Origin: Euryarchaeota archaeon UBA602
Lineage (GTDB): Archaea; Thermoplasmatota; Poseidoniia; Poseidoniales; Thalassarchaeaceae
Assembly: GCA_002498455.1 (NCBI GenBank)
Contig: DAHO01000056.1
Span: 1 to 12,211 of the forward strand
Length of the DNA: 12,211 bases
Reading direction: 5' to 3'
Positions 6,999 through 12,211 of the stretch are shown here, one piece after another. The notes beneath the pieces are model-generated. The model was not told where the DNA came from. It saw nothing but the letters and a program-made list of their open reading frames with translations, and did not search any database. Made by a program: the position numbers and the translations under genes. Every line of letters begins with the position of its first letter. The first letter of the stretch is position 1.

Positions 6999-7547
6999 TC
7001 AGTCCTCCTCATTGAGCCAATCGTGTGCTCCAAGAGCCGTTTGTTTGCAGGTCAAACCGATTTTACTAGAGCGGGGGTCGTGTGGATTTAGAGAGAGAGA
7101 CACAATACGTGCTCGAACCGCGGTTCCTTCAGCCAGATACTTGCCGGACTGACGACCTTCAATTCGCCGCAAACCAACGTTGATGTCAATTTGTTCATCC
7201 AAAATTTGACTCTTGTGGAGAAGGGCTTCCATGGGACCAATACGGACGAATGCACCGAACTCGTGAACTTCACTCACCGCACCGTCAACGATTTCATTGC
7301 CATCCATCATGAACAGCAGTGCCTTGAATCGAACTTTCTGGTAAATCGCACCGTCACCGTGGATGATACGACCTCGGCCCTGCAACTCATGATCCAAAGT
7401 TAGTAAGATGTAATTCCCATCTTCGTCGAATTTTCCTTCAAACGCATCGTGAGCCAGACGATCAACGTGCTCTGAAAGGGACTTGCCCTTTTTGATATAC
7501 TCCGCAGGAATTCGAATGGTATCTTCAATCATTTCAAGACTGTACAT
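6999..7547 (-). CDS. rpoE: DNA-directed RNA polymerase subunit E' (RpoE/Rpo7)
   Basis: This is the archaeal homologue of eukaryotic Rpb7. With subunit F it forms the polymerase stalk, which helps promoter opening, RNA binding and termination. From the ATG at 7547 the protein has 182 residues: an N-terminal RNP-like domain (MYSLEMIEDTIRIPAEYIKKG to about residue 80, including GRGRIIHGDGAIYQKVRFKALLF) and an S1/OB RNA-binding domain (VDGAVSEVHEFGAFVRIGPMEALLH starting at residue 87, with SKIGLTCKQ near the end). The frame is open to 7610, but the homologous start is at 7547, preceded by GAGGGAGG (7563-7556) 8 bases upstream. The leader carries unusual inverted repeats. The gene heads the operon rpoE-spt4-rps24e-rps27ae. 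Confidence 0.95.
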   Translation of the reverse strand: MYSLEMIEDTIRIPAEYIKKGKSLSEHVDRLAHDAFEGKFDEDGNYILLTLDHELQGRGRIIHGDGAIYQKVRFKALLFMMDGNEIVDGAVSEVHEFGAFVRIGPMEALLHKSQILDEQIDINVGLRRIEGRQSGKYLAEGTAVRARIVSLSLNPHDPRSSKIGLTCKQTALGAHDWLNEED

Positions 7548-7555
7548 TTCTGTTG

Positions 7556-7640
7556 CCTCCCTCGGATTCACTCTTTTCGAAGGAGGTAGCCAAGAACGGA
7601 AGACCCGCAAGCCTCCCGTCCCTCACCGGCTTCCGCCTCC
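7556..7640 (-). promoter_or_regulatory. Candidate structured rpoE leader with alternative Shine-Dalgarno pairing
   Basis: Read on the minus strand, GGAGG (7640-7636) and CGGAAG (7635-7630) pair with CTTCCG (7602-7597) and CCTCC (7586-7582), giving two coaxial stems of 5 and 6 perfect pairs with a 10-base bulge. The same CCTCC could instead pair with GGAGG at 7560-7556, which is the rpoE Shine-Dalgarno site. A third GGAGG lies at 7616-7612 inside the hairpin loop. Just outside, GGTCG (7673-7669) and CGACC (7653-7649) form a further 5-bp stem. The pairings are read directly; a switching role is inference, and no known riboswitch class was recognised. Confidence 0.35.
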
Positions 7641-7726
7641 AGAGAAGAGGTCGTCCAAGACGATTCGGCGACCGTAGACCCCTCTATGAACGCTTCGCAA
7701 AATCACAAATCCGGAAAAATCGGTTC

Positions 7727-7745
7727 TGGGTTACTATGTAACCCA
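7727..7745. repeat. 8-bp perfect inverted repeat (possible operator)
   Basis: TGGGTTAC and GTAACCCA form a perfect palindrome around the 3-base spacer TAT. It lies about 55 bases before the giant-protein start at 7800 and 180 bases before rpoE. Its centre (TTACTATGTAA) is A/T-rich and might double as a TATA box. A dimeric transcription factor site is the simplest reading; a hairpin in a transcript is the alternative. Confidence 0.4.
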
Positions 7746-7799
7746 TGAATGCCCCTAGCGTACGAACGTTCAAGAGGTGTTCTGCGACCATAACTATCA

Positions 7800-10700
7800 A
7801 TGGCGAGCGAGGGGACTGGATTCCTACGCAATCAAATCCCAATGCTGGGGTTGGTTGTAATCCTCATCGCTCAGAGTTTGTCCCCATTTGCATTCGTCGA
7901 TGATTCGCTCACACAGCCATCAACAGGGCGAGATGTTGAAGTTTGGATCGATGATGGTATCCATTGGCCACAGTTTGGTCGGACCCCCGGACATGAAGCT
8001 GTAACCCCCGCTCACGACCCCACGGACCCCGGTGAGGGTGAGTTGCTTAGTATCACGGACCCCGTTGTGAATTGGATACACTATCCCAATGAAGACATTG
8101 GAGTTGAAACCCTCGGCGTTCCTGTCGGGAACTTCTCGGCAAACATAGACACAGGCGGCCTCATTCTCGATTCATGTGCGAGAGACAGCCTCTCACCCGT
8201 CTTTGTCCATCAACAAACGATTGGTGGGAATCCACACGCCATCATGCGAATTGTTGACGGAGACACCAGCCAAACGATGTGGCAAGTTGACATCGGTGCC
8301 ATTGATTTGGAAGTTAAATCGACACCGATTATCTTTGATGTAGAAGGCGACGGGACGCTTGAAGTCATCATTGTTTACGATGTCAATGGACAAGCGACCG
8401 TCGAATTATGGTCACCAATTATTGAATGTGATGTGACAGGATGGAAACCCGGCGGCAGTCACGAATCCGAGCGTCTGTGGAGATGGAGCCATGATACCTT
8501 CGAAATGGCTGCGGATCGAACTTGCCAAACCTGCCATAGGCCTGTAGCACAACCGTTGCTGGCAGATTTGTTCCTCGACGGGAGTCCAGAGTTGATTCTT
8601 GCCATGATGGATGACATCAATGATGAGCCAAATGTGGTCGCCCTTCCCCTCCCAACGTCAGGGACACCGAGTACCATTTGGGAAGTGACCATGGACAAAG
8701 GCACACACCCTTCTGATCCCGCCTGGGTTCAAATTGACGCCGTATCATCTGCAATTTTGTTGACGACCATTGATGAGAACAATGGCAACATGTGGATTTG
8801 GCGACTGAATGCAGCCAACGGACAGGTGCAATACGATGACACATTGAACAACCTCGACGGTGATACTGCATCTCCTCATGTACGACTACCTGGTCCCATC
8901 ATCACACAACTCGATTCCGACCCGGCTCCAGAAATGGTTGTGACCATTCCTTCTGACATGGATGGTGCAGGAACAAGCGATGGTGCTGAATTTGTCGGCC
9001 TAGATGTCATTGACGCATCTGAGATTTTCTCATTCACAGCATCGAATGGATATGCGGATGCACCACCTGTATTGTTGGATACTGACGACAATGGAATCAC
9101 CGACCGAATTTGCTGGAATACTTGGTATCGGGATGGGTTCTCATGGCATGGAATGGTTGGTTGTCATGATTACAATGAAGGAAACCAAAACACGTTCCTA
9201 GATTGGAATCAGATTATTGAAGGAACTTCTGGGAATCCAAATGACGAGATTGCAGTCTCGGCTCCAACCGCCATGGATATCGATGGCACCGGGATGGATG
9301 AGATCATCGTAACCTTTGGTCGAACCTTGTACGCCCACGATGGTGAAACCGGTTCACGATCCTCGATAAATCCCGAGTGGGTTTCAGGAATTGAGCTGCC
9401 ACATCGAACTTGGGCCAGTCATTCACTCGCGGATTTCGACAATGATGGGGCACTCGATTTATTGGTTGGCGATATGCTCATCTCTCAGGCTGGCGCAGAC
9501 ATCCGCCCCTTTGAGGATGGATTGGCGATAACGTTCAATCCGAGTACCCCGGACCCCGGTGAAAATGTAACAGTAACTGCCTACTTTGAGAATGCAGGTA
9601 CAGATTCGACCGATACAGACACGTTCGCGAGGATGTATGTCGATGGAGAACTGATGTACACACATCGAGAAGGCATCCTGCAACCGGTTGCGCCGACAGG
9701 AGATGGTAATTTTGCCTCGTTTTCATTTGGATGGGATGGTGGATTGGGCGAGCACACCTTTGTACTCCATTTGGATGAACATCAGAATGTGACTCAGACA
9801 CGCACAGACAATGATTTGACAAGTACTGTTCTGAACATTATCGCACCATACAATGTCAGCATCGGAGTTCCAGCAGATCCCGTTCGTGTATTGCCTGGCG
9901 GACAGCAGGATGTCATGCCACTCATCACCTCTACTGGACGTCTTGCAGGAACATGGAGCATGACAATCGATGCCTCTGGATTGCCGACAAATTGGAGCTT
10001 AGTGGATTTGGATCCAAGTGCTTCGTCAGGTGTCCAGATCGGTGTAGGGAACACGTGGAGCCCCACTTTGAGAATCTCCGCCCCAGAAGAAGCATTGGGT
10101 ACAGACAGTGGATTCGTCACCATCACGATGACCCTTGATTCCGATCAAAATGTAACACAAACGGCGATTCTTCCAATCGAGGCGGAGCGTACCCGTGGCC
10201 TTTCACTACGCGGCGCCGATGGGACGGCCATTTCCAACGGAGTCGGCCTCCCGGGGGAACCCGCAGCCGCATGGATTCTTGTCGAAAACCTTGGAAACGC
10301 ACCTGAAACAGTTTCCCTACAATGGAACTCAACCGCTTGGGGCAATGACATCACATTGCATGATTCAACCGGACAAGAAGTCATTCCGTTGACATTGGCC
10401 CCAAGTGAAATTCGTGAACTAACCGCGCGCCTTGATGTACCGATTACAGCAACCCTAGGCGACAATGTCTCGACTCAATTGACCATGTGTATCGGAGCGG
10501 GAGTAGACGAAGAATGCAGGCCGATTGAGCTCACATTTACAGCAAATTTAGTTCAGGTCATGCCCCCACACATTCGCTCTGTACCCGCCGATGATCGAAC
10601 TTGGAACATCGAGATCCAATTCCCATCAGGCGTGGATGAAATGGAGTGGGACATGGCTAGCGCTGGGATGGTGATGACAGGTTGGAACTGGGAAACAAAT

Positions 10701-12211
10701 GGCGCATTGTCGATTGATGGCACCACATTGCGTGCCACGGGTAACGCGGGTGCACGCGTCAGTGGAGATTTGATTGTGGACATGCCTTTCGCAACGCCTC
10801 CAATGCTTCATTCTTGGACAACTCAAGAGGAAAATAACGCCGGCGCCGTACTTTCTCTCTCCATGCAAGTCCTGCAGATTCATCGGGCGGAACTCGACGT
10901 GACATCACCGGTTGTTCAACCACACAAGATGGATGTGGGTGTCCAAGAAACGCTGATGCTTAGATTGTCAAACCCCGGGAATGGACCCGATGCATACGAT
11001 CTCTCGTGGACCATTGTTCAAAATGCAAATTTCACAGAGGACCCCGGGCTGCAAATTCAATTCCCTTCAACTCAGTATGCTCTAGGAGCAGGTGAGTTGC
11101 GAAGCGTACCGGTCTCAATCACATTGCCGACTGAAATGGCCGCTGCAGTCACAATGCAGTTGCAATTCCAAATGGCTTCACAAGGGGACACCGGAATTGT
11201 CTCTACAACAGATCTGTTCGTTGAAGCCCGCCAAGATCATCGCTGGGAAATGAAACTAATCTCAAACGGGATTGAGGTTGCAAACGGAGGCACCATAAAT
11301 GCGGACCCGAATACTCAGCTACAATTTGAATTGAATGTTAGCAACGTGGGCAATCTGGTTGACCAGATTTCAATCAATCCCACAATTTCGATTCAAGGTG
11401 CTGGCTCTGATGATGGCACAGGTTGGAGCACATGGGGCGATGCAAGTGAGAGTATTGCTGTCAACAGTTCCGAGATTCTCCAGATCGGCGTGAATGTTTC
11501 GTCAACCGCATGGGAGGACACAGAGGCTACAATTTCATTTGAGGGGTTAAGTGATGATACTGCAATCCCAGCATTTGTTGTCCATGTACGAGTCAATCAC
11601 GTTCCGGGTTGGTGGATTTTGGCAGGAGGCGCCAACTTAGACATTGACCGAAATGGTGCAAATGTCACACTCATTGTTGAACAGCGAGGAAATTCTCCTG
11701 CTGCACCCTACATCAACGGGTGGGTAGATGTCGGGGGGTGGACCCTAAACATCAGCCAAAATTTGCCCATGTTGGACCCCGGAGAGAATACTCAGTTCAA
11801 CTGTGAAATTATTCCACCTGAAGGGGCGATTTCCGGATACACCGTAGAGTTGACACTCAGGGCACGCAATGCTGATGGCTCAGGCATGGGTCAAACTACA
11901 CTACCGCTACGGGTTGCTGCATGGCACGATTATGCATTGACTCACGATGAGGAATGGCTCATCTCAACAGCGGGTGGATTGCCATTGGCGATGCTCTCCA
12001 ATTTGGGCAATGCGCCCACGACCATTGAGGTTGAGGTCTTAGGATTGCCGAGTGGATGGAGCCTAGAGGGGGCATCACAGGTCAGTTTGGGCGTGGGAGA
12101 AAGTGCGGGGATACCCCTATCAGCTATACCTTCAACAGACGGCTCAGGATACGGCAATAGTGTAACGCTAAGGACCACTGATGAGTTTGACACTCAGAAA
12201 GAAGTGACTCT
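7800..12211 (+). CDS. Giant secreted FG-GAP / CARDB / Ig-like repeat protein (partial, C-terminus outside window)
   Basis: One uninterrupted frame runs from the ATG at 7800 (in-frame stop TAA at 7791) off the right edge, giving at least 1470 residues. A hydrophobic segment at residues 15-32 (MLGLVVILIAQSLSPFAF) after R10 is a probable signal peptide. WPQFGRTPGH (56-65) resembles the opening motif of PQQ-type propellers. Calcium-loop motifs of FG-GAP/VCBS type start at D180 (DVEGDG), D256, D372 (DSDPAPE), D427 (DTDDNG), D493 (DIDGTG) and D545 (DFDNDG), implying an extracellular propeller. Residues about 576-681 look like a CARDB domain (DPGENVTVTAYFENAG). Ig-like units with NxGN turns follow from about 684, 799, 1031, 1148, 1271 and 1376. 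NxS/T sequons are common, fitting a glycosylated surface protein. A CxxCH motif occurs at 242-246. The role is inferred as adhesion or substrate contact. No Shine-Dalgarno site is evident. Confidence 0.85.
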   Translation, partial: MASEGTGFLRNQIPMLGLVVILIAQSLSPFAFVDDSLTQPSTGRDVEVWIDDGIHWPQFGRTPGHEAVTPAHDPTDPGEGELLSITDPVVNWIHYPNEDIGVETLGVPVGNFSANIDTGGLILDSCARDSLSPVFVHQQTIGGNPHAIMRIVDGDTSQTMWQVDIGAIDLEVKSTPIIFDVEGDGTLEVIIVYDVNGQATVELWSPIIECDVTGWKPGGSHESERLWRWSHDTFEMAADRTCQTCHRPVAQPLLADLFLDGSPELILAMMDDINDEPNVVALPLPTSGTPSTIWEVTMDKGTHPSDPAWVQIDAVSSAILLTTIDENNGNMWIWRLNAANGQVQYDDTLNNLDGDTASPHVRLPGPIITQLDSDPAPEMVVTIPSDMDGAGTSDGAEFVGLDVIDASEIFSFTASNGYADAPPVLLDTDDNGITDRICWNTWYRDGFSWHGMVGCHDYNEGNQNTFLDWNQIIEGTSGNPNDEIAVSAPTAMDIDGTGMDEIIVTFGRTLYAHDGETGSRSSINPEWVSGIELPHRTWASHSLADFDNDGALDLLVGDMLISQAGADIRPFEDGLAITFNPSTPDPGENVTVTAYFENAGTDSTDTDTFARMYVDGELMYTHREGILQPVAPTGDGNFASFSFGWDGGLGEHTFVLHLDEHQNVTQTRTDNDLTSTVLNIIAPYNVSIGVPADPVRVLPGGQQDVMPLITSTGRLAGTWSMTIDASGLPTNWSLVDLDPSASSGVQIGVGNTWSPTLRISAPEEALGTDSGFVTITMTLDSDQNVTQTAILPIEAERTRGLSLRGADGTAISNGVGLPGEPAAAWILVENLGNAPETVSLQWNSTAWGNDITLHDSTGQEVIPLTLAPSEIRELTARLDVPITATLGDNVSTQLTMCIGAGVDEECRPIELTFTANLVQVMPPHIRSVPADDRTWNIEIQFPSGVDEMEWDMASAGMVMTGWNWETNGALSIDGTTLRATGNAGARVSGDLIVDMPFATPPMLHSWTTQEENNAGAVLSLSMQVLQIHRAELDVTSPVVQPHKMDVGVQETLMLRLSNPGNGPDAYDLSWTIVQNANFTEDPGLQIQFPSTQYALGAGELRSVPVSITLPTEMAAAVTMQLQFQMASQGDTGIVSTTDLFVEARQDHRWEMKLISNGIEVANGGTINADPNTQLQFELNVSNVGNLVDQISINPTISIQGAGSDDGTGWSTWGDASESIAVNSSEILQIGVNVSSTAWEDTEATISFEGLSDDTAIPAFVVHVRVNHVPGWWILAGGANLDIDRNGANVTLIVEQRGNSPAAPYINGWVDVGGWTLNISQNLPMLDPGENTQFNCEIIPPEGAISGYTVELTLRARNADGSGMGQTTLPLRVAAWHDYALTHDEEWLISTAGGLPLAMLSNLGNAPTTIEVEVLGLPSGWSLEGASQVSLGVGESAGIPLSAIPSTDGSGYGNSVTLRTTDEFDTQKEVT

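Larger units (their letters stand above)
7548..7799. promoter_or_regulatory. Divergent intergenic region before rpoE operon and giant surface protein gene
   Basis: These 252 bases are the largest non-coding gap in the window. No tRNA is present: no T-arm GTTCNANNC motif was found on either strand. Short frames across it, including a basic 62-codon plus-strand frame from 7553, match no family I know. The half next to rpoE (7556-7690) is rich in self-complementary segments, and the other half holds an 8-bp palindrome. No textbook TATA box is obvious for either gene. A/T-rich stretches on the minus strand near 7700-7720 could promote rpoE with a leader above 100 bases. Confidence 0.5.

Noticed and set aside
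7582..7641. tRNA-like segment flanked by GGAGG and CCTCCA
   Set aside because: It is only 60 bases, has no T-loop consensus on either strand and no credible anticodon arm.
7553..7741. Basic 62-codon plus-strand frame whose end (RFAKSQIRKNRFWVTM) faintly recalls ribosomal protein L39e
   Set aside because: The conserved C-terminal half of L39e is missing, the start would be TTG without a ribosome binding site, and the similarity is too weak.
7688..7747. 20-codon minus-strand frame starting at ATG 7747 upstream of rpoE
   Set aside because: It has no ribosome binding site or recognisable product, and it overlaps the palindrome; a leader peptide cannot be supported.

Overview
The window looks like a chromosomal piece of a planktonic euryarchaeon, most likely a Marine Group II / Poseidoniales-type member of the Thermoplasmatota. 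Direct support is the set of archaeal information-processing genes: RNA polymerase subunit E' (RpoE), Spt4, ribosomal proteins S24e and S27ae, the archaeal D-aminoacyl-tRNA deacylase DtdA, an HVO_0476-type zinc-finger protein and a DUF531 protein. The lineage is inferred from mesophile-like codon use, acidic protein tails and a very large FG-GAP/Ig-like secreted protein. It has not been tested by a tree. No rRNA, tRNA, CRISPR array, insertion sequence or phage gene was found.

Layout. (1) Positions 20-778, minus strand: a class I SAM-dependent methyltransferase with an uncertain start. (2) Positions 850-3025, plus strand: a translationally coupled pair, an HVO_0476-type zinc-finger protein and a 490-residue helical-repeat + DUF531 protein. 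The reading frame of the second gene is open far upstream, but its start is at 1553. (3) Positions 3022-5005, minus strand: an unrecognised Trp-rich, propeller-like protein followed by a stand-alone proline dehydrogenase. (4) Positions 5083-6057, plus strand: DtdA, transcribed away from the propeller gene through a short shared promoter region. (5) Positions 6058-7547, minus strand: the compact operon rpoE-spt4-rps24e-rps27ae. (6) Positions 7548-7799: the largest non-coding gap, with nested inverted repeats in the rpoE leader and a separate 8-bp palindrome. (7) Positions 7800 to the right edge, plus strand: the first 1470 residues of a giant secreted protein with FG-GAP-type calcium-loop repeats, a CARDB-like domain and a series of Ig-like domains. 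No stop codon is reached, so it is partial.

Gene function is mixed. The rpoE operon and dtdA are core transcription and translation functions. The zinc-finger/DUF531 pair may act on RNA, judging by a SPOUT-like signature in the DUF531 domain. Proline dehydrogenase suits amino-acid catabolism. The giant protein probably acts at the cell surface. Genes are tightly packed: convergent pairs overlap by four bases at 3022-3025 and abut with no gap at 6057/6058, and genes within operons overlap or lie close together.

The points most worth a second look are a possible Shine-Dalgarno-sequestering leader before rpoE, the fusion of DUF531 to a long helical-repeat domain, a long insertion between the zinc half-sites of Spt4, and the giant surface protein with a single CxxCH motif. 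No clearly new multi-gene system was recognised.
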